The position numbers were made by a program, and so were the translations under genes. Source: Neoluteolibacter marinus (lineage in GTDB: Bacteria; Verrucomicrobiota; Verrucomicrobiia; Verrucomicrobiales; Akkermansiaceae). Taken from it: a DNA stretch of 36,203 bases. The stretch spans positions 1 through 36,203 of the forward strand of contig NZ_JACZFQ010000110.1 of assembly GCF_014904755.1 (NCBI RefSeq), in the 5' to 3' direction. The notes below the pieces were generated by a model. That model saw nothing but the letters and a program-made list of their open reading frames with translations, was not told the origin of the DNA and did no database searches. Of this stretch, positions 19,672 through 29,417 are shown one piece after another; within the stretch, counting starts at the first letter, position 1, and every line of letters begins with the position of its first letter.

Positions 19672-21327
19672 CTACGGGCCCTCCAACAGGCTGACGGCCA
19701 TCGCCTTGGCCGACTCGCCGCCGCCACCGAGCATGCGCACCAGTTCCGCGATCCGCGGTTCGCCGGTCACCGGGAACAACCTCGAACGGGTCCGCCCCCC
19801 GGCCACCTCCTTCTCGACCACATAATGCCGCGCCGCCAGCGCCGCGACCTGCGGGAAGTGGGTGATCGCGACCACCTGATGCCGCCCGCCGAGGGCCGCC
19901 ATCTTCCTGCCGACGGCCCGGGCGATCTCGCCCCCGACATTGGCGTCGATCTCGTCGAAGACCATCAAGGGAGTCGCGTCCTGGTCGGCCAAGGCGCTCT
20001 TCACCGCCAGCATCACCCGGCTGATCTCGCCGCTCGAGGCGATCTGGCGCAGCGGTTGCAGCGGCTCGCCGGGATTCGGCCCGAACTGGAACTCGACGCC
20101 CTCCAGACCCGACATTGCCGGTTCCTTGTTGGAAAGCACCTGGACCTCGAACGACGACTGCTTGAATCCCAGGTCCTTGAGCTGCCCGGCGATCTCCTTC
20201 GCCAGCTTTGGGCCCGCCTTCTTGCGCTTCGCCGACAGGGCGAGACCCGCCTTCTCGGTGACCTCCCTCAGGCCCGCCACCTCCGCGGCAAGCTGTTCGA
20301 GCCGCTCGCCGCGGTTCTCGACCGCATCGAGGCGCGCAGCCGCCCGCTCGCGCTGGGCCAGCACTTCCGCAAGGTCGCCACCATACTTCCGCTTGAGGGA
20401 TTCGAAGAGGTTCACCCGCTCCTCCAGCCGTTTTGCCTCGGCAGGATCGATGTCCAGATCCCCGGCGTAATCGGCCAGAGAGCTTTCGAGCTCCTGCAGC
20501 TCCATCACCGCGCCCTCCAAACCCTGGGTGAGCTCGCGGATCGCGGGGTCAAGTTTCTCCAGGTCCCGGACCAACCGCTGGACCTCGGCCAGGTGCGACA
20601 GCACGCCACCGTCGTCCGCCCCCAGAGCCGTCGCGGCCGCTCCAGAGAGTTCCACCAGGCGGCTTGCGTTGCTCGACCGCCGGTAGCGGTCGGCGATCTC
20701 GTCCTCGTCCTCCGGCTTGAGCCGGGCGGCATCGATCTCCTCGACCTGATGCCGCAAAAGCTCGAGCTCCTGGGCGCTCGCCGACTCGGCATCGCGCAGG
20801 TCTTCCAGTTCGGTCAGCTTGTCCCGCCATGCCCTCCAGGCATTGCGGTATCCGTCGAGCGCGGCATCGTTGCCCGCGTAGGCATCGAGCATCGCCAGCT
20901 GGCGCTCGGTCGAAAGCAGGGACTGGTGATCGTGCGGCCCGTGGAGATCGACGAGGTGCTCGCCGAGGCGCTTGAGAAGGGCGAGAGTGACCGGCGAGTC
21001 GTTGACGAACTGGCGGTTGGCGCTTTGGCCGATGACCCGGCGGACGATCAGCGAGCCGTCCTCGCAGGGGTCGAGGCCGCCGTCGGCGAGCACGGCGTCG
21101 ATCTCCGCGGCGTCGGTGAGTTCAAAGACCGCCTCCACCGTGCACGAGTCTTCACCGTTCCGGATCAACGACTTGTCCGCCCGTTCGCCGAGCACCAGCT
21201 TGAGGGCCCCGACGATGACCGACTTGCCGGCGCCGGTTTCACCCGTGACCCCGACGAGCCCGGGGCCGAGCTCCCACACGAGTTCATCGACCAGGGCGAG
21301 ATTGCGGATTTTGAGAAGGGTGAGCAT
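19672..21327 (-). CDS. recN: DNA repair protein RecN
   Basis: The 551-residue protein is the SMC-like ATPase RecN, which acts in double-strand break repair on the nucleoid. It shows Walker A GETGAGKS (29-36) near the N-terminus, the Q-loop region DLHGPHDHQSLLSTERQL, a long central coiled coil, the ABC signature ASSGEISRVMLAVKSAL and Walker B MVFDEIDANVGG (Asp458-Glu459), then HQVVAITHFPQVAALA. All nucleotide-binding parts are intact and the length is normal. ATG 21327 begins MLTLLKIRNLALVDE, the usual RecN start; ten upstream codons are discarded. It is divergent from the metallo-hydrolase gene, with 106 bases between. No SOS box was recognised by eye. Confidence 0.95.
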   Translation of the reverse strand: MLTLLKIRNLALVDELVWELGPGLVGVTGETGAGKSVIVGALKLVLGERADKSLIRNGEDSCTVEAVFELTDAAEIDAVLADGGLDPCEDGSLIVRRVIGQSANRQFVNDSPVTLALLKRLGEHLVDLHGPHDHQSLLSTERQLAMLDAYAGNDAALDGYRNAWRAWRDKLTELEDLRDAESASAQELELLRHQVEEIDAARLKPEDEDEIADRYRRSSNASRLVELSGAAATALGADDGGVLSHLAEVQRLVRDLEKLDPAIRELTQGLEGAVMELQELESSLADYAGDLDIDPAEAKRLEERVNLFESLKRKYGGDLAEVLAQRERAAARLDAVENRGERLEQLAAEVAGLREVTEKAGLALSAKRKKAGPKLAKEIAGQLKDLGFKQSSFEVQVLSNKEPAMSGLEGVEFQFGPNPGEPLQPLRQIASSGEISRVMLAVKSALADQDATPLMVFDEIDANVGGEIARAVGRKMAALGGRHQVVAITHFPQVAALAARHYVVEKEVAGGRTRSRLFPVTGEPRIAELVRMLGGGGESAKAMAVSLLEGP

Positions 21328-21433
21328 GGATGAGGCCGCGACGCGCGCATGATGCAAGGACGCGGCGGCGAGTCAATCGGACGCTCCCGGCACTTGCGGC
21401 CCCGGCCCGCGCCTGCCAGCCTCCGGACCGCGG

Positions 21434-22219
21434 ATGGCGGCGGATTTCGAACTGACTTTTCTGGGCACCGGGACCTCGGTCGGGGTGCCGGTGATCGGCT
21501 GCCAGTGCCGGGTTTGCCAGTCGGAAGACCCTCGCAACAAGCGCACCCGCTCGTCCGTCCATGTCCGCTGCGGCGAGATCTCGGTGCTGGTCGACTCCGG
21601 CCCGGACCTCCGCGAGCAGGCCCTGCGGGAGAAGATGACGCGGGTCGACGCGGTGATCTACACCCACCCCCACGTCGATCATGTGGTGGGATTCGACGAG
21701 CTGCGGGCCTTCTGCTGGCACCGCGAGGGTCCGCTCCCGCTGCACGCCACCGCCGAGTGCATGGAAGTCCTGGTCCGGATGTTCGGCTGGGCCTTTTCCC
21801 CGGAAAACATCTACGGCGGCTACATCAAGCCGGACCCGCAGCTGATCGAGGGCCCCTTCGCCATCGGCGACCTCCGGATCACCCCGCTGCCGGTGGAGCA
21901 CGCCAAGGTCCTCACGGTCGGTTTTCTTTTCGAGGCGCCGGGTTCCCATGCCGTCGCCTACATTCCCGACGCCAAGCGGGTTCCGCCGGAAACGATCGGG
22001 TTGCTCAAGCGGGCCGACGTCCTGATCCTCGACGCCCTGCGGCCCGCCCCCCATCCCACGCACCTGTCCACCGACGAGGCGCTGGAGATCATCCGGCAGA
22101 CCGGCGTGCCGCGTGCTTGGCTGACCCACCTCGGCCATGACAACGAGCACCACGAGCTGGAAGCGATCCTTCCCGAAGGAGTCGGCGTCGCCTGGGACGG
22201 CTTGCGCATCCACGGTTGA
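21434..22219 (+). CDS. PhnP-like metallo-beta-lactamase fold hydrolase
   Basis: A 261-residue cytoplasmic metallo-hydrolase. LTFLGTGTSVGVPVIGCQC at the N-terminus, cysteines 23, 25 and 28, and the metal motif THPHVDHVVGFDEL (His78, His80, Asp82, His83) match the PhnP/phosphoribosyl cyclic phosphodiesterase branch, in which the Cys cluster binds a structural zinc. Later ligands are seen in PLPVEHAKVLTVGFL, LILDALRP and WLTHLGHDNEHHEL. PhnP itself cleaves a cyclic phosphate in phosphonate breakdown; no phn genes are visible here, so the substrate is uncertain. It heads a plus-strand run and the next gene starts about 50 bases on. Confidence 0.9.
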   Translation: MAADFELTFLGTGTSVGVPVIGCQCRVCQSEDPRNKRTRSSVHVRCGEISVLVDSGPDLREQALREKMTRVDAVIYTHPHVDHVVGFDELRAFCWHREGPLPLHATAECMEVLVRMFGWAFSPENIYGGYIKPDPQLIEGPFAIGDLRITPLPVEHAKVLTVGFLFEAPGSHAVAYIPDAKRVPPETIGLLKRADVLILDALRPAPHPTHLSTDEALEIIRQTGVPRAWLTHLGHDNEHHELEAILPEGVGVAWDGLRIHG

Positions 22220-22268
22220 AATCCAAGCCGTGGCTTGCCTCAAAGGCACAGGAAGGCATGGTTGGCGG

Positions 22269-23822
22269 GTGATCCGCCCCTTGGCTTTCCTGATATGTCT
22301 TTGTTCGGCCGCCGCCGCGCTGCCCGTGCCTCCGGATCCGTCCACGGTGGCGGTTGTCTACAACTCGGCCGCTGCGGGCTCCGAAGAGCTGGCCCGCTTC
22401 TACGCGAAGGCCCGCCAGATCCCCGCCGACAACCTGGTCGGGCTCGAGCTCCCGGACTCGGAGGAGATCTCACGGGATGACTTCGAGAAGAAGCTGCGCG
22501 ACCCGCTGATCCGCGAGTACGACCGGCGGAATTGGTGGCAGCGTGGCCGCGACGCGCAGGGCAACCTGGTGCCGACCCGAGCCAGGATCCGCATTCTCGT
22601 CTGCGTCCGTGGGGTCCCGAGCCGGATCCTCGGCACCGGTCCCCCGAAGCCCCTCGTTCCCGGCGAGCAACCCTTTGTCAAAACCACGCAGTCGGCCGTG
22701 GACTCCGACCTCGCACTGCTGGGCGTCGATGGTGTCCCGGTGGCCGGCCCCGCCAACAACCCGTATTTCAAGGCCGAGAAGTCCTTCGCCGAAGCGGGCA
22801 TCCCGATGACCCTCGTCGGGCGGATCGACGGCCCGACCCACGAGATCTGCGAGCGCATGGTCCAGGATGCCATTGAAACGGAAAAGACCGGCCTGTGGGG
22901 GATGTCGGTGATCGATATCGCGAGAATGTTCCCGCAGAATCAGGAGGGAGACCCCGCCTTGGAGAACATCGTCAAGGCCCACCGCGAGGCCGGCATCCCG
23001 GTGATGGTCGACCGCTTCCCCGACACCTTGCCGACGAACTTCCCGCTTCACGACGTGGCGGTGTATTTCGGCTGGTATAACTGGAACATCAACGGCCCCT
23101 TCACCAACCCGGGATTCCAGTTCAAGAGGGGCGCCGTGGCCGTCCACCTTCACTCGTTCAGCGCCGGCCAGCTGCGGGATCCGAGCAAAAACTGGTCCGC
23201 TCCTCTGATTGCCAAGGGCGCCGCGGCGACCTTGGGCAATGTCTATGAACCCTACCTGCCCTTCACCCATCATTTCGACATCTTCGAAGCCAGGCTGATG
23301 GCCGGCTACACGCTGGTCGAGGCCGCCTACATGGCGCTCCCGGTGCTCTCGTGGCAGAACGTGGTGCTCGGCGACCCGCTCTACCGGCCCTACCTCCATC
23401 TCGACGGCACCGGCGAGAAGATCGACGCCGACCGCGACTACCGTGCGATCCGCCTGGCCACGCTGCGCTGGAAGGACGATCCGAAGCAGCTTGAGTCGAT
23501 GCTGCGCGAAGCCGCGGACCGGCTGAAAAGCGGCGTGCTGCTGGAGGCGATCGGCCTGATGGAGGCGGAGCAGGACCACGGCGAGGCGGCGGCCTTGGAT
23601 TTCCGCAAGGCCAAGGTCTATTACGAGGACAAGGACGACCGCCTTCGCATGGACCTGCTGGTGGCCGCGATCGACCGCAAGGAGAACCGCAAGGAGGCCG
23701 CCATCAAGTTGCTGCACGGGGCACGCACCCTCTATCACGATCTCCCGGAGGTCGACGCCGTGAACGCCTGGCTGAACATCCTCGATCCCCCTCCCCCCCC
23801 GCCGGCAGAGCCGAAGAAGTGA
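22269..23822 (+). CDS. TIGR03790 family protein, exported
   Basis: A protein of about 517 residues of the TIGR03790 family, which has no known function and is found in Planctomycetes, Verrucomicrobia and some others. A GTG at 22269 gives the signal peptide VIRPLAFLICLCSAAAALP, with AGGAAGG about 12 bases upstream; the frame is open to 22137 but those residues are atypical and overlap the previous gene. Family-like stretches are STVAVVYNSAAAGSEELARFYA, KARQIPADNLVGLELP, and PGFQFKRGAVAVHLHSFSAG. The C-terminal 120 residues look helical and end in a Pro run (LDPPPPPPAEPKK). Its stop overlaps the next ATG by one base. Confidence 0.85.
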   Translation: MIRPLAFLICLCSAAAALPVPPDPSTVAVVYNSAAAGSEELARFYAKARQIPADNLVGLELPDSEEISRDDFEKKLRDPLIREYDRRNWWQRGRDAQGNLVPTRARIRILVCVRGVPSRILGTGPPKPLVPGEQPFVKTTQSAVDSDLALLGVDGVPVAGPANNPYFKAEKSFAEAGIPMTLVGRIDGPTHEICERMVQDAIETEKTGLWGMSVIDIARMFPQNQEGDPALENIVKAHREAGIPVMVDRFPDTLPTNFPLHDVAVYFGWYNWNINGPFTNPGFQFKRGAVAVHLHSFSAGQLRDPSKNWSAPLIAKGAAATLGNVYEPYLPFTHHFDIFEARLMAGYTLVEAAYMALPVLSWQNVVLGDPLYRPYLHLDGTGEKIDADRDYRAIRLATLRWKDDPKQLESMLREAADRLKSGVLLEAIGLMEAEQDHGEAAALDFRKAKVYYEDKDDRLRMDLLVAAIDRKENRKEAAIKLLHGARTLYHDLPEVDAVNAWLNILDPPPPPPAEPKK

Positions 23823-25177
23823 TGACCTACGACGGATTGCTCGCCGCGGCCTGGGATCCAGCGGTCGTGGCCGATGCCCGGCCGCTGCCACTGCCGCCGG
23901 AGCTCGAACTCCAGGCGCTGTGGTTTTCCGGCGCCTTCGGCCGCGACTTCCGCGACACCGCGGGAAATACGGTGAGAATCGTACAATTCGGCGAGTGGAA
24001 CCGGTCCGCGGGCCCCGATTTCCTCCAGGCCGCGGTCGAAATCGGCGGCGAGCTCCGCGAGGGACCGATCGAGCTCGACTCCCGTCCGGGCGACTGGGAA
24101 GCGCACGGCCACGGCGCGGACCCCGCCTTCAACGGGACGGTGCTCCACGTCGTCTTCGGCGACGACGGGCCCGAGAGCTTCACCCGCACCCTCGAGCACC
24201 GCGAGGTGCCGCGGGTGGTGATGCCGGCGACACTTCTCGAGGAGGCCCTGCTACGGCCGCGCCGCGACACCGCGATCGCCCGCCCCGGCCGCTGCGTGCA
24301 GCCCTTGGCCGGGCTCACCGCCGCTGACGTCGGATCGCTGTTGGCGGAGGCCGCCGCCCACCGGGCGTCCCGGAAGGCCGCACGCTTCCTGCGCACCGCC
24401 GATGCCCATGGGCGCGACCTCGCGCTCTATCAGTCGGTGGCAGAGACGCTCGGCTACCGTGCCAACGCGCTGCCGATGCGCCTGTTGGCCCAGCGGATGC
24501 CGCTCGCGGCCGCCCGGGAAGCCCCCGAGGCGATGCTTTTCGGATGCGCCGGTTTCCTCGCTCCCGACCTTCATGAAAAAGCCCCGCAGGACACCCGGGA
24601 CCATCTCCGCACCCTGTGGGAGACCTGGTGGAAAGCGCGCGGCCGCTGGGAATCGACCCACGCCATCCCCTGGAAGGCCGGCGGCCAACGCCCGGCCAAC
24701 CACCCGCATCGCCGGGTGGCGGCACTGGCCGCCCTGGTCCGCGATTGGCCGCGTTTCCGCAAGCTGGCCTTGGCGCGGCCGCTCGATCCCAAGGCTCTGA
24801 TCGATTACCTCGCGGGACTGGACGACCCGTTCTGGACCAAGCGCCACACCCTGTCGTCCGCCGCCACCGCCCGCCCGGTCGCCTTGTTCGGCAAGGCGCG
24901 CGCGATCGAACTGCTGGCCAACCACCTGTTCCCGCTCGCATTGCACGAGGGCGAGCCTTTCGATCGCTACCTCGCGTTGGCCGCGGGAGCGCGCAACGAG
25001 AAGGTCCGCCGTTGCGCGATCCGGCTGTTTGGCAGCGAGGACGCGGCCGCGCCCTGGCTGAAGAAAGCCGCCCATCATCAAGCGCTGCTGCAAATCTACC
25101 ACGACTTTTGCCTCGAGGACGCCAGCGACTGCGCCGGCTGTCCCTTCCCCGAGCAACTCTCGCAGTGGCGAAAGTAG
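23822..25177 (+). CDS. DUF2851 family protein
   Basis: A 451-residue cytoplasmic protein recognised as DUF2851, a family of unknown function. Visible family traits are ELELQALWFSGAFG near residues 27-40, FGEWNRSAGPDFLQAAVEIGG, a following GPIELDSRPGDWEAHGHGAD, and the C-terminal Cys cluster DCAGCPFPEQL. ATG 23822 shares a base with the TIGR03790 stop (TGATG), suggesting translational coupling; a GTG one codon earlier is possible. dprA begins 13 bases after its stop. The GPxEL, Asp and Trp-His pattern could be read as nuclease-like, but I do not claim that from sequence alone. Confidence 0.85.
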   Translation: MTYDGLLAAAWDPAVVADARPLPLPPELELQALWFSGAFGRDFRDTAGNTVRIVQFGEWNRSAGPDFLQAAVEIGGELREGPIELDSRPGDWEAHGHGADPAFNGTVLHVVFGDDGPESFTRTLEHREVPRVVMPATLLEEALLRPRRDTAIARPGRCVQPLAGLTAADVGSLLAEAAAHRASRKAARFLRTADAHGRDLALYQSVAETLGYRANALPMRLLAQRMPLAAAREAPEAMLFGCAGFLAPDLHEKAPQDTRDHLRTLWETWWKARGRWESTHAIPWKAGGQRPANHPHRRVAALAALVRDWPRFRKLALARPLDPKALIDYLAGLDDPFWTKRHTLSSAATARPVALFGKARAIELLANHLFPLALHEGEPFDRYLALAAGARNEKVRRCAIRLFGSEDAAAPWLKKAAHHQALLQIYHDFCLEDASDCAGCPFPEQLSQWRK

Positions 25178-25190
25178 TCCCCTTCTCCCC

Positions 25191-26291
25191 ATGACCTCCC
25201 TCGAAGCCCTCGTCGCCCTGAACCTGCTGCCGAAGATCGGTCCCGTGCGGATCCGCCGCCTGTTGGAGCGATTCGATCGTCCCGAGTCCGTGCTTGCCGC
25301 CCCGAAGAACGACTTGCTGCGCGTCGACGGCATCGGCGAGGAATGCGCCGGGATCCTGACCCGCTGGCAGGATCACGCCGACCCGACGCGGGAACTCGAC
25401 GAAGTCCGCCAGCGCGGGCTTTCGATCGTCCTACCCGAGGACCCGGTCTATCCCCCGGCACTGCGCGAAGCCTACGACGCGCCGCTGCTGCTCTATGTCT
25501 GGGGCAAGCTCGAGGAACGAGATCGCCACGCGATCGGGGTCGTCGGCACGCGCCGCCTCACCCACTACGGCCGCAACGCCACCAAAAAACTCTCCTATCA
25601 GCTCGCCCACGCCGGCTTCACGGTCATTTCCGGATTGGCCCGCGGCGTCGATACCACGGCCCACGAGGCCGCCCTCGCGGCAGGCGGGCGCACCGTCGCC
25701 ATCATCGGATCCGGGCTGGCCAAACTGTTTCCGGCCGAAAACCTCGGTCTGGCGGAGAAGATCGCCGACGGCCAGGGCGCCGTCATTTCCGAGTTCCCGC
25801 TCCACACAGCGCCCGACAAGCAGACCTTTCCCCAGCGCAACCGCATCGTCGCCGCCTGGTCGCGGGCGCTGCTGGTCACCGAGTGCCCGGCTTGGTCCGG
25901 ATCGCTGATCACCGCCAACCTCGCCGGCGAGTACGGCCGCCCGGTCTTTGCCGTGCCCGGCCCCATCGACTCCGCGACGTCCGCCGGGTGCAACCGCCTG
26001 ATCCGAGATGGCGCGACGCTGGTCACCGACGCCGGGGAGCTGATGGATGATCTCGGCGAGCTGCCCTTCGCCAAAGCCCCGGTCGGGGAGGAGATCACGG
26101 AAGGCTCCACGCCGGAGCTGCCCGAAGAAGAAGCCAAGGTCTTCGCCGCCCTCGGCGAGGGCGAATCGGGGGTCGATCGACTGATCGACGCCACCGGCCT
26201 GCCCGCGCCCACCGTGACGGCCACGCTGATGAAACTGGAAATGCGCCGGCTGGTCCGGGCCTTGCCGGGGTTCCGGTATATAAAGCGATGA
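25191..26291 (+). CDS. dprA: DNA processing protein DprA/Smf
   Basis: The 366-residue protein is DprA, which loads RecA on incoming single-stranded DNA during natural transformation. An N-terminal helix-hairpin-helix part (NLLPKIGPVRIRRLLERF, VDGIGEECAGIL) precedes the Rossmann-type core with VVGTRRLTHYG (118-127), ISGLARGVDTTAHEAAL (from 145), GSGLAKLFPAENLGL, SEFPLH, FPQRNRIVAAWS and SGSLITANLAGEYGRPVFAVPG. The C-terminal winged-helix domain (about 300-366, ATGLPAPTVTATLMKLEMRRLV) is also complete. Its stop overlaps the next ATG by four bases (26288-26291). No other competence genes are in the window. Confidence 0.96.
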   Translation: MTSLEALVALNLLPKIGPVRIRRLLERFDRPESVLAAPKNDLLRVDGIGEECAGILTRWQDHADPTRELDEVRQRGLSIVLPEDPVYPPALREAYDAPLLLYVWGKLEERDRHAIGVVGTRRLTHYGRNATKKLSYQLAHAGFTVISGLARGVDTTAHEAALAAGGRTVAIIGSGLAKLFPAENLGLAEKIADGQGAVISEFPLHTAPDKQTFPQRNRIVAAWSRALLVTECPAWSGSLITANLAGEYGRPVFAVPGPIDSATSAGCNRLIRDGATLVTDAGELMDDLGELPFAKAPVGEEITEGSTPELPEEEAKVFAALGEGESGVDRLIDATGLPAPTVTATLMKLEMRRLVRALPGFRYIKR

Positions 26292-26776
26292 GATCGAAGC
26301 CGATGTTCCTTCATGCCGTCGTCTCGATATTCCTCGGCCTCCCTGGAATTCTGCTGGTAACCGGAGGATTTGGATTTGCGGTCTTCATTTTTCTGGGAGT
26401 CGCACTCGGTCGTGTCGATTTCTCGCTGAAATCACTGGTGACCGGCGCAGGTTCATTCTGCCTCTGCTTGATCGGATACACGATGACAGTCGCTGCCGAG
26501 ATGATGACCGGGACCCGTCGGCATGGGGTCTCTGCCCGGGATTTGCTCGCCATCCTCGGCCTCGAGTTCTTGGTGCTGACGCTGGCCACATTTTCAGCAA
26601 CCTCGGTAATTTCGACCATCGCTACCTGGGATTTGCAGGAGTTCTCGTGGGAGTGGCTGATAGCCGACCTTATACTAGTGGCCGGGCTCTTCGCGACGGT
26701 GAAGATTCGAAGGTCACGCGTATCGGGAGCACCGGCCAAGGCCCCCCTCGCGACCGGCTTCTCCGAACGGCAATGA
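26288..26776 (+). CDS. Small membrane protein coupled to dprA
   Basis: This 162-residue protein is not recognised. It has about four hydrophobic segments (around 8-35, 48-68, 87-110 and 124-138) and a basic C-terminus (KIRRSRVSGAPAKAP). The start ATG overlaps the dprA stop, so translation is probably coupled. Sampled GC is about 57%, lower than dprA or topB, and codons are less biased, suggesting a faster-evolving or acquired gene. It lies in the gap where topA often directly follows dprA in other bacteria. A role in DNA uptake is only a guess from position. Confidence 0.75.
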   Translation: MRSKPMFLHAVVSIFLGLPGILLVTGGFGFAVFIFLGVALGRVDFSLKSLVTGAGSFCLCLIGYTMTVAAEMMTGTRRHGVSARDLLAILGLEFLVLTLATFSATSVISTIATWDLQEFSWEWLIADLILVAGLFATVKIRRSRVSGAPAKAPLATGFSERQ

Positions 26777-26888
26777 ACCCTCTCGGAAAAATCTCCCCTA
26801 CGGGGAACGCCGCCGCATCACCGGAATCCCCTTGCCAAGCGGCCCGTGCCCCGTCTAGTCCCTCGGCCCGGAGCCTGCCACCAATCCC

Positions 26889-29417
26889 ATGGGAAAAATC
26901 CTCATCATTGCCGAAAAACCCAGCGTCATGACCGACCTGAGCCGCTCACTTGCCAAAGCTCTGGGCAAGTTCGAGAAGAACGGACAGGCGCGGGATGCTT
27001 GGTTTGAGAACGACAATGCAATCATCAGCTCCGCCGTCGGCCACCTGGTCGAGCTCCGCATGCCGACCGGCCCGACCGGTAACAAGCTGCCGTGGAAGTT
27101 CGACGTGCTGCCGGCCATCCCCGACCACTTCGAGCTCGACCCGATCGAGGCGACCGCTCCCCGGCTCAAGCAGCTCCTCAAGCTGGCGAAGCGCAAGGAC
27201 GTCGACCAGATCGTCAATGCCTGCGACGCCGGCCGCGAGGGGGAACTGATCTTCCGCTACATCATGGACATCGGGAAGATCGACAAGCCGGTGAAGCGGC
27301 TGTGGATGCAATCGATGACCAACCAGGCGATCATCGATGCCTGGGAAAAGCTCCGCAGCGACGAGGAGATGCAGCCGCTGGCCGACGCCGCCCGCTGCCG
27401 CTCGGAGTCCGACTGGCTGGTCGGCCTCAACGCCACCCGGGCCTTGACCTGCTTCCGCTCCCGCCACGGCGGCTTCAACATCACCTCCGCCGGCCGCGTC
27501 CAGACCCCGACGCTGGCCATCCTCGCCGCCCGCGAGGCCGAGATCCAGGCTTTCAAGCCCGAGGCCTATTTCGAGGTCCATGGCACCTTCGGGGTGCAGG
27601 CCGGCGACTATGCCGGGCGCTGGTTCGACGAATCCTGGAAGCGGTCCCCGGACAAGCCCCACGGTCGCGCCGAGCGGATCTGGGACCGCTCGCTCGCCGA
27701 GGCGATCCAGCAACGCTGCGACGGCAAGACCGGCGTGGTCACCGACCAGACCCGGCCCGCGACGCAGATCGCGCCCCAGCTTTACGACCTGACCACCCTC
27801 CAGCGCGAGGCCCCCTTCTCGGCCAAAGGCACCCTGGCCATCGCCCAGGCACTCTACGAGAAGCACAAGATGATCACCTATCCGCGAACCGACTCGCGCT
27901 ACCTGCCGGAGGACTACATGGCCACGGTTCGCGAAACGATGGCGGAAATCGGCAACTCCGACCTGCCCGTCGCCGAGTACGCCAAGGCCGTGCTCAAGGG
28001 CGCCGAAGGCGGTCCGCGCCTGCATGCCTCGAAGCGCATCTTCGACTCCTCCAAGGTTTCCGACCACTTCGCCATCATTCCCACCGGCCGCGTCGTCAAG
28101 CTCAGCGACACCGAGGAGAAGCTCTACGACATGATCGTGAAGCGCTTCATCGCCGCCTTCTATCCGAATGCCGAGTTCGAGCAGACCACCCGCCTGACGA
28201 AGATCACCACCGGTGACATCACCGACGTTTTCAAAACCGAAGGCCGCGTGCTGGTGAAACCCGGCTGGAAGGCCGTCTACGGCCAGCGTGCCGGCGTTGC
28301 CTCCGGCAAGGACGACCTGACCGCGGTGTCGCCGGGCGAGTCCGCCCTGGCCAAGGAGATCGAGGTCCGCGACGAGCAAACCAAGCCGCCGGCCCGCTTC
28401 AATGAGTCCACCCTGCTCGCCGCGATGGAAGGCGCCGGCAAGCTGGTCGACGACGAGGCGCTCGCCGAGGCGATGTCCGAGCGCGGCCTCGGCACCCCGG
28501 CCACCCGCGCGGCCATCATTGAAACGCTCATCGCCCAGAAGTACATCGCCCGCGACGGCTCCGGCGGCAAATCGCCGCTCCACGTCACCGGCAACGGCAT
28601 GCGTCTGATCGAGGTGGTCCGAGAAATGGACATTACCGGCCTCGCCTCCCCGCAGATGACGGGCGACTGGGAGTTCAAGCTCCGCCAAATGGAACAGGGT
28701 CACCTCCAGCGCGCCGAGTTCATGCGGGAGATCCAGAACTACACCCGCGACATCGTCACCCGCGCCAAGGCGCTGGCCGCCGAGATGAAGAACAAGGTCT
28801 TCCCGGACCTCGGCGTGGCCTGCCCGAAGTGCGGCGCCCAGGGCCTCAAGCAGACCGACGCCACCTACGAGTGCCGCGAGCCGGAGTGCGGTTTCAAGGC
28901 CAAGAAGCACATCGCCGGCCGCCTGATCAGCGAGGAAGAGGCCCGCGAGCTCTTCGCCAAGAAATTCATCGGGCCGCTCACCGGCTTCAAGTCCCGCTTC
29001 AACAAACCCTTCGATGCGGCCCTGGAGCTGGACGACAAATTCAAGGTGAACTTCGTCTTTGAAGGCAACGACGACAAGGCCGAGGACCTGACCGACGACA
29101 TGATCCTCGGCACCACCACCCTGCCCGACGGCCGCTCGGTCAAGGTCTACGGGACCGAGAAGTCGTACATGATTCCCGAGCTGAGGACCAAGAAGGACCC
29201 CGACGGTCTGCGCCTCGGCCGTTCGATCCTGCAAAAGGAGATCGAGCCGGACCAAGCCTTCAAGCTGCTGGCGGAAGGCAAGACCGACCTGATCAAAGGC
29301 TTCATCTCCAACCGGACCAAGCGCCCCTTCGACGCGCACCTCACCTTGAATCTCGAGGACGGCAAGGTCGGCTTCGAATTCCCGCCCCGCGCGCCGAAAC
29401 CGGCGAAGGCGAAGTAG
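26889..29417 (+). CDS. topB: DNA topoisomerase III (type IA)
   Basis: The 842-residue enzyme relaxes or decatenates DNA through a transient 5'-phosphotyrosine. Toprim residues are Glu9 in IIAEKPSVM and DAGREGE (Asp113-Glu119); the catalytic Tyr331 lies in [35 protein letters not shown] and [17 protein letters not shown] are further type IA motifs. After the core, a zinc site is formed by CPKCG (645, 648) and ECREPECGF (662, 667), followed by two or three topoisomerase III C-terminal repeats ([38 protein letters not shown]). The N-terminus ([11 protein letters not shown]) and these repeats favour TopB over TopA. It follows the dprA-coupled membrane protein by 112 bases. Confidence 0.95.
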   Translation: MGKILIIAEKPSVMTDLSRSLAKALGKFEKNGQARDAWFENDNAIISSAVGHLVELRMPTGPTGNKLPWKFDVLPAIPDHFELDPIEATAPRLKQLLKLAKRKDVDQIVNACDAGREGELIFRYIMDIGKIDKPVKRLWMQSMTNQAIIDAWEKLRSDEEMQPLADAARCRSESDWLVGLNATRALTCFRSRHGGFNITSAGRVQTPTLAILAAREAEIQAFKPEAYFEVHGTFGVQAGDYAGRWFDESWKRSPDKPHGRAERIWDRSLAEAIQQRCDGKTGVVTDQTRPATQIAPQLYDLTTLQREAPFSAKGTLAIAQALYEKHKMITYPRTDSRYLPEDYMATVRETMAEIGNSDLPVAEYAKAVLKGAEGGPRLHASKRIFDSSKVSDHFAIIPTGRVVKLSDTEEKLYDMIVKRFIAAFYPNAEFEQTTRLTKITTGDITDVFKTEGRVLVKPGWKAVYGQRAGVASGKDDLTAVSPGESALAKEIEVRDEQTKPPARFNESTLLAAMEGAGKLVDDEALAEAMSERGLGTPATRAAIIETLIAQKYIARDGSGGKSPLHVTGNGMRLIEVVREMDITGLASPQMTGDWEFKLRQMEQGHLQRAEFMREIQNYTRDIVTRAKALAAEMKNKVFPDLGVACPKCGAQGLKQTDATYECREPECGFKAKKHIAGRLISEEEARELFAKKFIGPLTGFKSRFNKPFDAALELDDKFKVNFVFEGNDDKAEDLTDDMILGTTTLPDGRSVKVYGTEKSYMIPELRTKKDPDGLRLGRSILQKEIEPDQAFKLLAEGKTDLIKGFISNRTKRPFDAHLTLNLEDGKVGFEFPPRAPKPAKAK

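Noticed and set aside
18284..19825. A 513-codon plus-strand frame opposite the GH20 gene and the recN end
   Set aside because: Rich in Arg, His, Asp and Gly with no domain; it crosses two real genes and the gap between them.
22470..23891. A 473-codon minus-strand frame opposite the TIGR03790 gene
   Set aside because: Composition and lack of motifs mark it as antisense shadow.
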